From positions 1 through 64,000 of the forward strand of contig QBLS01000019.1 of the NCBI GenBank assembly GCA_003249015.1: DNA of 64,000 bases, given 5' to 3'. The DNA comes from Pseudanabaena sp. Lineage in GTDB: Bacteria; Cyanobacteriota; Cyanobacteriia; Pseudanabaenales; Pseudanabaenaceae. A model generated the notes under the pieces. The model was given only the letters and a program-made list of their open reading frames with translations, did not search any database and was not told the DNA's origin. The translations under genes and the position numbers were made by a program. Every line of letters starts with the position of its first letter. The first letter of the stretch is position 1. This document shows positions 52,079-61,552 of this stretch, piece after piece.

Positions 52079-52951
52079 CTATTGCTGCAAAAAATCAATT
52101 ATTTTTTGAGCAAATAATTCTGGATTTTCAAAATGCGTATTGTGTCCACAATTAGCAATAATCTCTAATTTTGCAAACCTAACTTGCTCAGCTATTTGCT
52201 GATTTATTTCGATAAACTTCTGATCTAGCTCTCCCACAACTAACAGCAGCGGAATATCAATCTCTGCAAGCTTTTTGCATAGCGATCGCTGCATACCCAG
52301 CCCCAAATTGCGTAAAGATCTGGCTAACTCTAATGGGGAGTTATTGAGCCTTTGCGCTAACATTTGCGGAAAATTTGGATGCGATCGCAGATTCCCAAAA
52401 ATAGATTGCTGATACCAACTTTCTAGAAATAGCTCAAAGAATTTTGTCTGTTCCAAGTTTTGATGATGCAGCGCAGCCACGCCATCAAAACTTGGTTTCA
52501 TAGTTTCTAACTTATGAGCTAATAAAAAATCTTGTTCCTGACGACTCAATCTTGCTGATTCACTGGTTAGCCCTGCGGAGGCTGACTCGATCGCGGCTTT
52601 GCGGAAATACTCTGGGTAAAAAATTGCTAAATACAAAGCTAATCGCCCGCCCATCGAGTACCCAACCAAGTGACAAGGCTTGAGGTGCAGCTTGTCTAAA
52701 AATTTAATTATGAGGTTTGCTGTAGATGCCATTGTGTAGTCAGAGTCTAGAGCGATCGCACCAACTGCCCTAGTTTCTCCATGCCCCAATAGATCGATGG
52801 CAACGCAATAGAAGTAGTTGGATAAAACCGCAATTACTGACTTAAATTCATCGCGATCGCCCATAAACCCATGCAAAAACAAAATTGCTGGATTACTACA
52901 GTTTCCCTCTAGTTGATAGGCAAAAAGATAACTATCTATTTGGATTTTCAA
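52079..52951 (-). CDS. menH: MenH-like 2-succinyl-6-hydroxy-2,4-cyclohexadiene-1-carboxylate synthase
   Basis: 290 residues, alpha/beta hydrolase. The oxyanion loop LFLHGFMGDRDEF near residue 27, the nucleophile elbow LVGYSMGGRLALYLA near residue 97, the acid loop VVGELDQKF and the late His in NCGHNTHFENPELF match MenH of menaquinone/phylloquinone synthesis. In cyanobacteria this step leads to phylloquinone of photosystem I. Only a TTG is available as start at the right place (52951) and no Shine-Dalgarno sequence is obvious. No other men gene is adjacent. Confidence 0.8.
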   Translation of the reverse strand: MKIQIDSYLFAYQLEGNCSNPAILFLHGFMGDRDEFKSVIAVLSNYFYCVAIDLLGHGETRAVGAIALDSDYTMASTANLIIKFLDKLHLKPCHLVGYSMGGRLALYLAIFYPEYFRKAAIESASAGLTSESARLSRQEQDFLLAHKLETMKPSFDGVAALHHQNLEQTKFFELFLESWYQQSIFGNLRSHPNFPQMLAQRLNNSPLELARSLRNLGLGMQRSLCKKLAEIDIPLLLVVGELDQKFIEINQQIAEQVRFAKLEIIANCGHNTHFENPELFAQKIIDFLQQ

Positions 52952-52966
52952 TTTTTCTACAGATGG

Positions 52967-52999
52967 ATATTTTGTGGGCGCAAAGCGCCCACAAAATAT
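52967..52999 (-). terminator. Palindrome after the 66-residue gene
   Basis: ATATTTTGTGGGCGC, AAA, GCGCCCACAAAATAT: a perfect 15-bp stem immediately after the stop of the upstream minus-strand gene and just before menH. It could separate the two transcripts. Confidence 0.7.
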
Positions 53000-53000
53000 A

Positions 53001-53201
53001 TTAGCTAGCGCTTACGGGTTCACGCACAGGAATAACCGTAACTGACTTAACGTCCTTGCTCTGATTGCGCGTATCGTTGATGCTGACAACGGTGTAGGTC
53101 TTAGTATTATCGGCTCGAAATACATCACCAACGGCTAGAGGCTTGTTGTAGTGCAAAGATCCAACAAAACGTTGGTGAAGATCTGTCATTAAATATTGCA
53201 T
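53001..53201 (-). CDS. Small hypothetical protein
   Basis: 66 residues from ATG 53201, with GAGGAG 3 bases upstream; ATG 53189 (15 bases from the same GAGGAG) is an alternative, and the frame is open further upstream from a TTG. The protein (LHQRFVGSLHYNKPLAVGDV, then TKTYTVVSINDTRN and a Val-rich end) looks like a small beta-rich domain. No family was recognised. It precedes menH with a palindrome between them. Confidence 0.5.
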   Translation of the reverse strand: MQYLMTDLHQRFVGSLHYNKPLAVGDVFRADNTKTYTVVSINDTRNQSKDVKSVTVIPVREPVSAS

Positions 53202-53640
53202 AAACTCCTCGTCAAATATTTCAAATAAATTACTAACGCTGCATCTCCCCACTTGTACCAAGTTAAGATATAGCGTCGCTATCTCCTAACTTATAGCGTT
53301 GATCAATCTAGGGAAGTACGGTTTTGTTGGATAAACCAAACTTTGTACTTCACTTGCTTGAGAAGCGCTATATAGCTGTAGTCACTTGCCTTAGGACAAA
53401 TCAAAATTCAAGAAGCGAGTAACGGTTCAAAGAGCCGCAACGCAATTTTTGTCTTTTTGCTATGAGGACATAAGCCTGACTTACCTTGCTGTATCTATGG
53501 ATTGCAGAATACGAGCGTTTCTGCCATCTGTATACCACTGTTTTCGTGATTGGTATATAAAATTTCTTAAATTTTTTTATAAACTAGATCCTTTTTGACA
53601 AACACTTAGTATTGCCAACGTCTCAAAGTGTAGCTTTTCT
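53202..53640. other. Divergent region upstream of queA
   Basis: It carries a degraded relative of the 47401 element (TATAGCTGTAGTCACTTGCC, TTAGGACAAATC, then a broken GC-core) at 53370-53460, and an inverted repeat TATACCA...TGGTATA at 53531-53557 that could be an operator. No coding sequence was recognised. Confidence 0.45.
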
Positions 53641-54699
53641 ATGACTTCATCGCCTGCGTCTGAACTTGCGCCTGATTTTGCGCTGAGTGCTTACGATTAC
53701 GACTTGCCAAGCGATCGCATTGCTCAAGATCCAGTTACACCTAGAGATACCTCCAGAATGCTGGTAGTTGATAGCGATCGCTGTTTGCACCATCAGCATT
53801 TTTATGATCTGCCACAATTTTTACAAGCGGGTGACTTGTTAGTTTTCAATAACACCAAAGTCATTCCCGCCAGAATGTTTGGGCAGAAGCTATCAGGAGT
53901 TCCTGTTGAAATCTTGCTGATGGAACCTGTGGGGATTGATCGGTGGCTAGCTCTAGTCAAACCGGGGAAACGGTTGCCAATTGGTAGCACAATTATTTTC
54001 CGTGAAGATGTTAAGGCTACGGTAGAAGGCATTGATGCGGCTTCAAGAGCTAGAGAATTACAGTTTCATATTCCTGCGGGGGCGGATCTGGACAAAATCA
54101 TTGAGCAGTTGGGGCAGGTGCCTCTGCCGCCCTACGTCACCACTTCAAACTCTGAACCTGAACGTTATCAAACCATCTATGCAGAAATATCTGGGGCGAT
54201 CGCTGCGCCCACGGCAGGGCTTCACTTTACAGAGTCACTATTTCAAACCCTGGCAGACAAAGGCATCGACAAATCATTTATAACGCTGCACGTTGGACTC
54301 GGTACATTTAGACCCGTGGAAACTGAGGACATCACTCAGCACATCATGCACAATGAGTGGTGCGAAGTATCGTCAGAAACGATCGCTAAAATCAAAGAAA
54401 CCAAGGCAAATGGCGGCCGCGTGATTGGGGTGGGTAGTACGGTGGCGCGATCGCTGGAAAGTGCTAATTACCAAGCCTATCGCGGCAAAACTAATCTAAT
54501 GATTTATCCAGGATACGAGTGGAAAGTATTGGATGCAATGGTGACTAACTTTCATTTGCCTAAGTCAACTTTGCTAATGATGGTGTCGTCTTTTTTGGGT
54601 AAAAATGGTCGCGAGTTTTTGATGTCCACCTATCAAGAAGCGATCGCCAAGGAATACCGCTTTTATTCCTTTGGTGATGCCATGCTGCTTTTCAAATAG
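53641..54699 (+). CDS. queA: tRNA preQ1(34) S-adenosylmethionine ribosyltransferase-isomerase
   Basis: 352 residues. SAYDYDLPSDRIAQDP at the N-terminus, LLVFNNTKVIPARMFG near residue 68, GAIAAPTAGLHFTE near residue 187, HVGLGTFRPVE, and NFHLPKSTLLMMVS near the C-terminus are the QueA signatures. It transfers ribose from SAM to 7-aminomethyl-7-deazaguanine in tRNA to give epoxyqueuosine. The gene stands alone. ATG 53641; full length. Confidence 0.95.
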   Translation: MTSSPASELAPDFALSAYDYDLPSDRIAQDPVTPRDTSRMLVVDSDRCLHHQHFYDLPQFLQAGDLLVFNNTKVIPARMFGQKLSGVPVEILLMEPVGIDRWLALVKPGKRLPIGSTIIFREDVKATVEGIDAASRARELQFHIPAGADLDKIIEQLGQVPLPPYVTTSNSEPERYQTIYAEISGAIAAPTAGLHFTESLFQTLADKGIDKSFITLHVGLGTFRPVETEDITQHIMHNEWCEVSSETIAKIKETKANGGRVIGVGSTVARSLESANYQAYRGKTNLMIYPGYEWKVLDAMVTNFHLPKSTLLMMVSSFLGKNGREFLMSTYQEAIAKEYRFYSFGDAMLLFK

Positions 54700-54760
54700 C
54701 GTTTTGCTCTAACTGAGCGAAGCAATGCACTGAGCTTGTCCAAATGTCGAAGTCCTAAAT

Positions 54761-55573
54761 TCATAGGTATTCTGCATAAACAATCTCTGGATCAGAAAGT
54801 CGCAAAATCATTTTTCGCGTGACCTCAATAACTAATATGCGTCGATAGGCAATATCAGCGTTAACGCTAAAAATTCGACAGTGATCGTAAAAATTCAAAA
54901 AATCAGTTGTTAGCGATCGCAATAAATTTTTGCTGAGCTTTTTTCCAGTAACGTCATTATTTCCTAAATAATCGGCGATCGCCAAATTACGCAGCAGCAA
55001 ACTGATTTCAGGCTGTAAACAATCCTCAAATTGGGGCAGACAAATCTTATCTTTACTAAAATCTTGATAACTTGTAGCGAGCCTTAGCAACGCACAGCAT
55101 CGCGCATACACATATTGCAACCTTAGTTCAGGACTCTCTGTATCAGCCAATTTTTGAGGCTGCGGCGAAGCTGTACTTTCAAAAGTTGACTGGTGTGATA
55201 AATCGAATAAAGCATTAGCTAAATATTCGTCCTGCAAAGAAATATTGAGCCAACCCTTACCTACAGCTTGAATTTGCCACTGAGTTATTGGCGGCGACGC
55301 TGCATTATCAAAAAGTGCTTTCTCTACAGAGGTGGCGATCGCCTTTGCAATTTGCAAAGCATCTAGTTTCAAATACCCCGCCAAAGTCAAAGCGATCGTC
55401 GTCGTGAAATGCGCTCTATATTTGGGATAGCCAATCTCAAAGGAAATTTTATTGATTATTTCTTTGGGTAAACACGAAAAATTGTTGTTAATTGCCTCAG
55501 CGATCGCAGTTCGGATCGCTCCTAAAGGATTGCCAGTCAAGGAGGAAATTGATCTTTGATGACTCATTTCCAT
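54761..55573 (-). CDS. ArgS-like protein with DALR domain only
   Basis: 270 residues. The N-terminal part (residues about 25-115) resembles the arginyl-tRNA synthetase N-terminal additional domain (ISFEIGYPKYRAHFTTTIALTLA, then WLNISLQDEYLA). The C-terminal part (residues about 150-270) is a DALR anticodon-binding-like domain (LRLQYVYARCCALLRLA then DFLNFYDHCRIFSV). The catalytic HIGH/KMSKS core is absent. It could bind tRNA or have evolved another role. Ending at YAEYL gives the usual length for such cyanobacterial paralogues. Confidence 0.75.
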   Translation of the reverse strand: MEMSHQRSISSLTGNPLGAIRTAIAEAINNNFSCLPKEIINKISFEIGYPKYRAHFTTTIALTLAGYLKLDALQIAKAIATSVEKALFDNAASPPITQWQIQAVGKGWLNISLQDEYLANALFDLSHQSTFESTASPQPQKLADTESPELRLQYVYARCCALLRLATSYQDFSKDKICLPQFEDCLQPEISLLLRNLAIADYLGNNDVTGKKLSKNLLRSLTTDFLNFYDHCRIFSVNADIAYRRILVIEVTRKMILRLSDPEIVYAEYL

Positions 55574-55624
55574 GAGTTTAGCGATTGAAAATCACAAAGA
55601 CTTTATCGCTGACGCAGGCGTTAG

Positions 55625-55670
55625 ATTTTGTAGGCTTTTCAGCACCTGCGTTGCTGAAAACACCAAAATT
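55625..55670. repeat. Imperfect palindrome, TTTTCAGCA core
   Basis: CTTTTCAGCA and TGCTGAAAAC pair around CCTGCGT, with partly matching AATTTTG flanks. It is related to the palindrome at 5716-5770. It occupies part of the gap between the DALR gene and tig. Confidence 0.55.
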
Positions 55671-55862
55671 ATTGCTCATAAAATATCCGCGATCGCCTTA
55701 AGTATCGTAATATTATAAACTTGGCTTTACTGTGAGCATTAATTTGACACGTATCAGCACTGCTGCAAAAAGTCTGAAAATAGGTTCTAAAGACTAGGCT
55801 CGGCAGCACAAAGCGCCGCCATACTCAAAACCCTTGCATATTCAATTTAGGCATATTTAATA

Positions 55863-57278
55863 ATGAAGGTCACTCTAGAGAAACTTCCCGCTAGTCAAAT
55901 TGGTTTTGACATTCAAGTTGAAGGGGCTAAATCTCAAGCAATATACGATCGCATCGTCAAAGACTTGACACGCACGATGCAAGTCCCTGGTTTTCGCAAA
56001 GGCAAAGCGCCCACTCAACTTGTATTGAGACAAATCGGTACACAGCGACTCAAAGCGAACGTCCTCGAAGAGTTGCTAGAAAAAACCTTAAACGAAGCTC
56101 TTGCCGAAAATAAAGAAGTTAAAGATAAGGCTCTAGGCGGTTTTCAGTTAGTCACCGATATTGAATCACTGGTTCAAGTCTTTACTCCAGGAGAAGATCT
56201 TTCCTTCAAAGCCGCGATCGATGTGGAACCAGAGGCTACCCTCAACAAATATCAAGGGTTCCAAGTTAAAGCTGAAGAAGTAAAGCCAGATCTAACGGAA
56301 GTTGATCGCACCCTCCGCGAATTTCAAGTCCGTAAGTCTACCCTCTTACCCGTTGAAAATCGTGCTATCCAGCTAGAAGACGTTGTCATCGTTGATTTAA
56401 AAGTACTTGATCGTGCCACAGGCGAAGTCTTGGAGGAAGCAGGCGAAGATGATTTTCAACTAGATGTTGATGAAAAGGCGTTTATCCCTGAAGTAGTAAA
56501 TGCGATCATTGGCGCAGAAGTTGATAGCGTTGTAGAAGTGGATTCCATTTTCCCCGCCGATTACTATCCTGAAGAATATATTGGCAAAGAAATCAAGTAC
56601 GTGGTCACGATCAAATCTATCAAGGGTCGTGAGCTACCAGCCCTAGACGATGAGTTTGCTCAGTCCATCAGTGACAAGCAGACCATTGCCGAACTGCGAG
56701 AAATGCTTGAAAAACGGGTAATCGATGCGGCTGAGTCTAAGACTAAAGCCAACAAAGAACGTGCAGTGCTTGATGCGCTCACCGCTGAGCTTGAAGTGGA
56801 GCTTCCCGCAACCCTTATTGAGCAAGAGCTAGAGTTTTTGGTTAAGCAGCAAGCTAGCTACTTACAAGAACAAATTGATCCTTCCATGCTCAAGCAACTG
56901 TTTACTAAGGAATTAGTCACAGAAATGCGCCGCCTCAATTACCCTGAAGCTGTGAATCGCTTGCGCCGTAAAGTCGCTCTAGACAAGATCGCCGATCAAG
57001 AAAATATTGCCATTGATGAAGCGGCTCTCAATGAAAGGGTTGCCAATACTTTGGAAATGCTTAAAGATCCCAACATTGATGCAGCTAGATTGGCTGGGCT
57101 AATTCGTGAAGAGATGAAGACTGAAACTGGTTTGCAATGGCTGATTGAGCATTCGGAAATTGAACTAGTTGAAGAAGGTTCGCTCAAGGCTGAATCTGCT
57201 ACTACTGAAGCGATCGCCCCCGAAGTCGATGCCGATAGTGTGATCACTGTTGATGCTGCCTCCGAAGAAGCTGAATAA
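55863..57278 (+). CDS. tig: Trigger factor (peptidyl-prolyl isomerase chaperone)
   Basis: 471 residues. The ribosome-binding motif PGFRKGKAPTQL at about residue 39 (signature GFRxGKxP), the central FKBP-type PPIase domain (VEVDSIFPADYYPEEYIGKEI) and the helical C-terminal arms (RRLNYPEAVNRLRRKVALDKI) are all present. It binds nascent chains at the ribosomal exit tunnel. The C-terminal 35 residues are acidic. tig is followed by rimO rather than the clp genes often found downstream. Confidence 0.95.
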   Translation: MKVTLEKLPASQIGFDIQVEGAKSQAIYDRIVKDLTRTMQVPGFRKGKAPTQLVLRQIGTQRLKANVLEELLEKTLNEALAENKEVKDKALGGFQLVTDIESLVQVFTPGEDLSFKAAIDVEPEATLNKYQGFQVKAEEVKPDLTEVDRTLREFQVRKSTLLPVENRAIQLEDVVIVDLKVLDRATGEVLEEAGEDDFQLDVDEKAFIPEVVNAIIGAEVDSVVEVDSIFPADYYPEEYIGKEIKYVVTIKSIKGRELPALDDEFAQSISDKQTIAELREMLEKRVIDAAESKTKANKERAVLDALTAELEVELPATLIEQELEFLVKQQASYLQEQIDPSMLKQLFTKELVTEMRRLNYPEAVNRLRRKVALDKIADQENIAIDEAALNERVANTLEMLKDPNIDAARLAGLIREEMKTETGLQWLIEHSEIELVEEGSLKAESATTEAIAPEVDADSVITVDAASEEAE

Positions 57279-57318
57279 ATTTTAAGCCAGCGTCAAGCCT
57301 TGACTTAAAACTTAAAAA

Positions 57319-57349
57319 TTGAGCATCGGTGCTTTGCGCCGATGCTCAA
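57319..57349. terminator. Hairpin after tig
   Basis: TTGAGCATCGGTGC, TTT, GCGCCGATGCTCAA pairs almost perfectly. No T tract follows on the plus strand (AAAAAATT), so its activity as a terminator of tig is uncertain. Confidence 0.6.
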
Positions 57350-57387
57350 AAAATTAATAGACTATAACTACAAATTTAATTACAAAT

Positions 57388-58725
57388 ATGGTCAATCTGG
57401 TTCAAACTGTCAAACCCACAATCGCCTTCTCTCACTTGGGTTGTGAAAAGAACCGTGTCGATACAGAACATATGCTCGGTCTATTAGTGCAGGCTGGCTA
57501 TCAAGTCGATAGCAACGAAGAACTAGCTGACTATGTAATTGTCAATACCTGTAGTTTTATCGAAGATGCCCGCCGTGAGTCGGTGCGAACTTTAGTGGAA
57601 CTTGCCGACATGGGCAAGCGAATTGTAATTGCTGGTTGCATGGCGCAACATTTTCAACAAGAACTGCTAGATGAAATCCCTGAAGCCGTTGCTCTAGTTG
57701 GCACAGGCGACTATCAAAAAATTGTCGATGTCATCGAACGAGCCGAAAAAGGTGAGCGCGTCACAGAAATCACTCAAACTCCTTCGTTCATCGCTGATGA
57801 CACAGTACCCCGCTATCGCACTACTAATGAAGCCGTTGCCTATGTGCGTGTCGCTGAAGGCTGTGACTACCGATGTGCTTTTTGCATTATTCCGCACTTA
57901 CGCGGAGATCAGCGATCGCGCACGATTGAGTCAATTGTCACGGAATGCGATCGCCTTGCGAGTGAAGGCGTAAAAGAAATTATTCTTATTTCGCAAATTA
58001 CCACTAACTACGGACTAGATATCTATGGTCAGCCTCGTTTAGCTGAGCTATTAGCAGCTCTCGGACAGGTCAATGTACCTTGGGTGAGAATGCATTATGC
58101 CTATCCCACAGGATTGACTCCCAAGGTCATTAATGCCATGAAGTCCACCCCTAATATCCTGCCCTACTTGGATTTGCCATTGCAACATTCCCATCCCGAA
58201 GTTTTGCGGGCGATGAATCGACCTTGGCAGGGGCGGATCAACGACAAGATCATGGAACAGATCAAGGGTTCATTGCCCAATGCAGTCACACGTACCACAT
58301 TTATCGTGGGCTTCCCTGGGGAAACGGAGGAACAGTTTGAGCATTTACTCGAATTTGTGAAGCGCCATGAATTTGATCATGTAGGCGTATTTACCTTTTC
58401 GGCGGAAGAGGGAACCCCCGCTTTTGATTTACCCAATCAGTTGCCTGAAGAGGTGAAACAGGAACGCCGCGATCGCATCATGATCGCGCAACAGGAAATC
58501 TCTCTCAAGAGAAATCAGCTAGAAGTCGGAAAGACCGTTGATGTGTTGATCGAGCAAGAAAATCCTGACACTGGTGAGTTAATTGGGCGATCGGCAAGGT
58601 TTGCCCCTGATGTAGATGGTGTTGTCTATGTCTCCGATCCCTTATCCAAAGCTAGTCTTGGCTCGATTTTTTCTGTAAATATTACCGCCGCAGATCATTA
58701 CGACCTATTTGGAGAAATTGTTTAA
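57388..58725 (+). CDS. rimO: Ribosomal protein uS12 methylthiotransferase RimO
   Basis: 445 residues of the methylthiotransferase family. The N-terminal UPF0004 domain has Cys in [24 protein letters not shown] and IAGCMAQ. The radical-SAM CxxxCxxC is in [21 protein letters not shown]-terminal TRAM domain ([20 protein letters not shown]) completes it. GCEKN with FIEDAR is diagnostic of RimO rather than MiaB. It methylthiolates Asp-88 of protein S12. Confidence 0.94.
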   Translation: MVNLVQTVKPTIAFSHLGCEKNRVDTEHMLGLLVQAGYQVDSNEELADYVIVNTCSFIEDARRESVRTLVELADMGKRIVIAGCMAQHFQQELLDEIPEAVALVGTGDYQKIVDVIERAEKGERVTEITQTPSFIADDTVPRYRTTNEAVAYVRVAEGCDYRCAFCIIPHLRGDQRSRTIESIVTECDRLASEGVKEIILISQITTNYGLDIYGQPRLAELLAALGQVNVPWVRMHYAYPTGLTPKVINAMKSTPNILPYLDLPLQHSHPEVLRAMNRPWQGRINDKIMEQIKGSLPNAVTRTTFIVGFPGETEEQFEHLLEFVKRHEFDHVGVFTFSAEEGTPAFDLPNQLPEEVKQERRDRIMIAQQEISLKRNQLEVGKTVDVLIEQENPDTGELIGRSARFAPDVDGVVYVSDPLSKASLGSIFSVNITAADHYDLFGEIV

Positions 58726-58777
58726 TTGCATTAGAACCCAAATTTTAAAGCGCTTTTCAAGCAAGCGATGTACAAAG

Positions 58778-58810
58778 GTTTGGTTTCCCGCCGAAGACGG
58801 GGAACCAAAC
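58778..58810 (+). terminator. Hairpin after rimO
   Basis: GTTTGGTTTCCCGCC and GGGGAACCAAAC pair with small mismatches around GAAGA. No T tract follows. Confidence 0.5.
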
Positions 58811-58842
58811 TGATAAACTCTGTAAAAATGACTCTTGAGGCG

Positions 58843-58909
58843 TATAACTCTTAAAAAAAGCTTAGAAGTAGCTCATTGCACCACTTCTAAGCTTTTTTTA
58901 AGAGTTATA
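58843..58909. terminator. Perfect 27-bp stem with T and A runs
   Basis: TATAACTCTTAAAAAAAGCT then TAGAAGT pairs perfectly with the right arm at 58883-58909, loop of 13 bases (AGCTCATTGCACC). The inner AGCTTAGAAGT/ACTTCTAAGCT stem followed by TTTTTTT is a normal bidirectional terminator, here for rimO. Confidence 0.85.
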
Positions 58910-59154
58910 TGTATTTATGAACACACAGTATTGCAACTTATTGATGCAATATATCAAGTAACTTTTATATAACTTTTTATCTTCTTTTTACTAACCTTTG
59001 TATATCTATTGGGGATAGATTAATTTTAGAAAGGGTGAATAATGGTCATCAAGAAACAAAAGTTGTATTACTAAAGTCAAGCAAGTTTACTGCGATTTTA
59101 AGTAATCAAAGCGGTGGTTTAATTATTTTCTCAAAGAATTTGACAGGAAGAACA

Positions 59155-59574
59155 ATGGACACAATTACTAAAGTCAATCAAGTATCTTTCCACCCAAGCT
59201 TAGGTCAAAAGCAAGTCTTTACAATCAAATTATCTGGCAGCAAGTTTGACAACTTTGCAGGTTCTGAATTGTTAGCCAAAATCGAGTCATGGGTTTCTGC
59301 AAGTCTGATGATGAGCAAGCAAGACCTCCCTTTGCTAATCATTGACATGGAAAATGTTGATTTCATTGATAGTCAAGGTTTGAACAAGTTATTGGCATCT
59401 TTAAGAATTATGAAATCTCAAGGCAGTAACCTTTTACTTTGCTCTCTGCATACTTCTGTACGTCTTGTATTTGAAATTACAAGAATTGATCAATTGTTTG
59501 CTATTTTGCCTAGTTTTGAAGATGTAGTGGCAGCTAGTAATGATGTAGATATGGCTGTTGCAAGCCACTTCTAA
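59155..59574 (+). CDS. STAS-domain protein, anti-sigma-factor-antagonist type
   Basis: 139 residues from ATG 59155, chosen because AGGAAG lies 5 bases upstream; a GTG start at 59035 would add 40 residues of unclear character. The protein is a STAS domain with LLIIDMENVDFIDSQGLNKLL, where the Ser after IleAsp is the usual phosphorylation site of SpoIIAA-like proteins. In cyanobacteria such proteins take part in PP2C/anti-sigma partner-switching. No kinase or phosphatase is adjacent. A terminator follows at once. Confidence 0.85.
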   Translation: MDTITKVNQVSFHPSLGQKQVFTIKLSGSKFDNFAGSELLAKIESWVSASLMMSKQDLPLLIIDMENVDFIDSQGLNKLLASLRIMKSQGSNLLLCSLHTSVRLVFEITRIDQLFAILPSFEDVVAASNDVDMAVASHF

Positions 59575-59591
59575 ATTCTCCAACTCAAGCC

Positions 59592-59640
59592 TACAAAAAA
59601 CATGGGAGCGTTGCTTAGCAGCGCTCCCATGTTTTTTGTA
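59592..59640 (+). terminator. Terminator of the STAS gene
   Basis: TACAAAAAACATGGGAGCGT and its near-perfect complement (one G-T pair) are followed within the right arm by TTTTTTGTA, allowing termination from both sides. It lies between convergent genes. Confidence 0.85.
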
Positions 59641-59676
59641 AGCTTAAGCTAGAGTCTAGAGTGCTTTGCGCTCCAA

Positions 59677-60504
59677 CTAGGGCATTCTTAACAGCCTAAT
59701 TTGGGCAATGATAAAAATGGCGGGAATGATTCGCCCGTAATTAGTAGCGATCGCCCTCCATCCCAGATCGGCAAAAAACAAGCCCCACAGAGCAGGCGTA
59801 ACCACCGAAAAAACAGCCCGCGCCGCCGTGTACTGAGTTGCTGCAATGGTCATTCCCCGTTTAGCGATGTATGTACCCACATAGGCATTAATCCGCGTGG
59901 CGATCGCTGTGCCGCCTGTCTTCAAAACTTCATAACCAACTTGATAGGATGCAAAGTGCCAAGCAATTTGTTTTGCCAATGTATTTAGTACTGCTGAACG
60001 CAATACCGTACTGACGGCGATCGCACTACCTCCCTTAACTAAAAGACTCATGGGGTTACGCTGAGCGTCAAGGGGTAGGGACTTTTGCAGATCTGATTCT
60101 GTAAGAGCAGTTTGCAGAGATTCATCAAGATGAGAACGCTCTTTAGGTGGTAGTTTTTTCCAAGAATTATTGATCAAGTTAAGAAATAGCTCGGATTCAA
60201 TGTCCTCGATATTTTGGTTTTTGGAATATTTAATGTTGAGGTGTTGGCAAACTCTCTCTAAAACTTGGCGATAACTTACATTACTAGTCTGGCGACGTAA
60301 AACCGTAAATCCATCGGCAGCCAAAAATCTGAATCGCTTTGCGATCGCGCCTATTAATTCATCACGATCCCAGCTTTGCAATTCTTGAACTGGCGGACTA
60401 GCAACGTAGTCAAGTGGATTAAACTTGCGCCTAAACAGGATATCTGCTATTTGGTGTAGCTCATCGTTAGTCGCTAACTCCAAAACATCGCTTAATTCAT
60501 CCAT
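59677..60504 (-). CDS. YaaW-family protein
   Basis: 275 residues from ATG 60504; a GTG three codons upstream is open. It follows the YaaW/UPF0174 pattern: N-terminal ELATNDELHQIADILFRRKFNPLDY, a helical middle, and a hydrophobic C-terminal half (SAIAVSTVLRSAVLNTL, and ATQYTAARAVFSVVTPALWG with late membrane-like helix IIPAIFIIAQIRLL). Probable membrane-associated protein of unknown function. A pair of palindromes lies upstream. Confidence 0.75.
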   Translation of the reverse strand: MDELSDVLELATNDELHQIADILFRRKFNPLDYVASPPVQELQSWDRDELIGAIAKRFRFLAADGFTVLRRQTSNVSYRQVLERVCQHLNIKYSKNQNIEDIESELFLNLINNSWKKLPPKERSHLDESLQTALTESDLQKSLPLDAQRNPMSLLVKGGSAIAVSTVLRSAVLNTLAKQIAWHFASYQVGYEVLKTGGTAIATRINAYVGTYIAKRGMTIAATQYTAARAVFSVVTPALWGLFFADLGWRAIATNYGRIIPAIFIIAQIRLLRMP

Positions 60505-60540
60505 TGCAATCACTTATTTATCAAGGAGTAGTCTAGATAG

Positions 60541-60620
60541 GATGTTGTGAATCGCGATTTCGACGCGATTCACAACATCTTATACCAATTCACAAAAGTG
60601 TAAATACGCTTTTGTGAATT
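60541..60620. repeat. Two adjacent palindromes
   Basis: GATGTTGTGAATCGCG pairs perfectly with CGCGATTCACAACATC at 60541-60579. AATTCACAAAAGTGT pairs with CGCTTTTGTGAATT (one mismatch) at 60587-60620. They fill the gap between the YaaW-like and GntR genes. Neither has a T tract. Confidence 0.8.
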
Positions 60621-60669
60621 AAAAACTAAACCCAGTATGGGTTTGGATAGCGATTACTCTTTTTATTGA

Positions 60670-61365
60670 CTAAGTTTGTTGGCTTTGCAACTGCTCTATT
60701 TCTCGGATCACCCTAGTTTGACTAGATAAGAGGTGCTTACGGATAGCTGCTAGGGCATACTCCGAATCAGACTGCGCGATCGCCTCGTAGATATAGCGAT
60801 GTTCTGAGCAAATATCTAAAACTTTAAGGTTTTGCTGCACTGTTTGCATTCTTAGTAAAGCCATCTTGTCAAACAACTGATCAAGCAAAAGTGCTAACCA
60901 AGGATTGCCCGAACATTCCGCGATCGCACGATGAAACTGATAGTCAATATGCAGCAATTGATAACTTGTTAACTGGTTTGGCTGTTGCTCAGTTGCCTTT
61001 TCCGCCTGTTGAATAGCCATCTCAATTTTTGCCAATTGTTCTAAATTAGGGTTATTACAGGCTTCTGCAACCGACTCTTGTTCTAAAACTAGACGACACC
61101 GATATAAATATTTAGCATCAGCAGTTGAAAAACTGATTACTCTAAGATTGCCATTTTCGTCAACGACAACTAGCTGCTCCTGCTGCAACTGTTGTAAAGC
61201 TTCACGAATTGGGGTGCGACTTACCTGTAGTTTTTCTGCAATCTGCGTTTCGATGAGACGCGATCCTGCTAAAAGTTCTCCAGACAAAATAGCCGAACGT
61301 AAAACCTGATAGGTCTGTTCTCGAAGAGACTGCGATCGCTGTAGAGGTCGTGGTGAAGATAGCAA
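60670..61365 (-). CDS. GntR-family transcriptional regulator (FadR/FCD subfamily)
   Basis: 231 residues with a TTG start; AGGAG lies about 12 bases upstream. The winged helix is QTYQVLRSAILSGELLAGSRL, followed by EIAEKLQVSRTPIREALQQL (the GntR signature). Residues 100-225 form an FCD ligand-binding domain: His and Asp residues in LLHIDYQFHRAIAECSGN and EHRYIYEAIAQSD would coordinate a metal and an organic-acid ligand. It is divergent from the amidohydrolase genes, and three TGTATNCA boxes stand between them. It probably represses that catabolic locus. Confidence 0.9.
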   Translation of the reverse strand: MLSSPRPLQRSQSLREQTYQVLRSAILSGELLAGSRLIETQIAEKLQVSRTPIREALQQLQQEQLVVVDENGNLRVISFSTADAKYLYRCRLVLEQESVAEACNNPNLEQLAKIEMAIQQAEKATEQQPNQLTSYQLLHIDYQFHRAIAECSGNPWLALLLDQLFDKMALLRMQTVQQNLKVLDICSEHRYIYEAIAQSDSEYALAAIRKHLLSSQTRVIREIEQLQSQQT

Positions 61366-61552
61366 GATGAACCAATCTCCTAAAGAAATGCATCTGTGGG
61401 TTTTTATTAATTCTAAGCACTCTTAAGTTGTAAGAATCGCTTAGCTCGTCATGAATTTTAGCGATTTTGGGATAACTATAGCAACTTTAAACGAGTATTC
61501 AGACGTTGCGACTTCCCTTCGACAATTTCAGGGCAACGCGCTTAGCCATCAA

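Larger units (their letters stand above)
58726..59154. other. rimO 3' region and long leader of the STAS gene
   Basis: It contains two hairpins (annotated separately) and then about 245 AT-rich bases up to the STAS start. The stretch 59035-59154 is open in the STAS frame, but its translation looks weak, so it is more likely an untranslated leader. Confidence 0.45.

Noticed and set aside
59035-59154. Extended GTG start for the STAS protein
   Set aside because: A good AGGAAG ribosome binding site precedes the ATG at 59155, and the extra 40 residues do not resemble the STAS fold.
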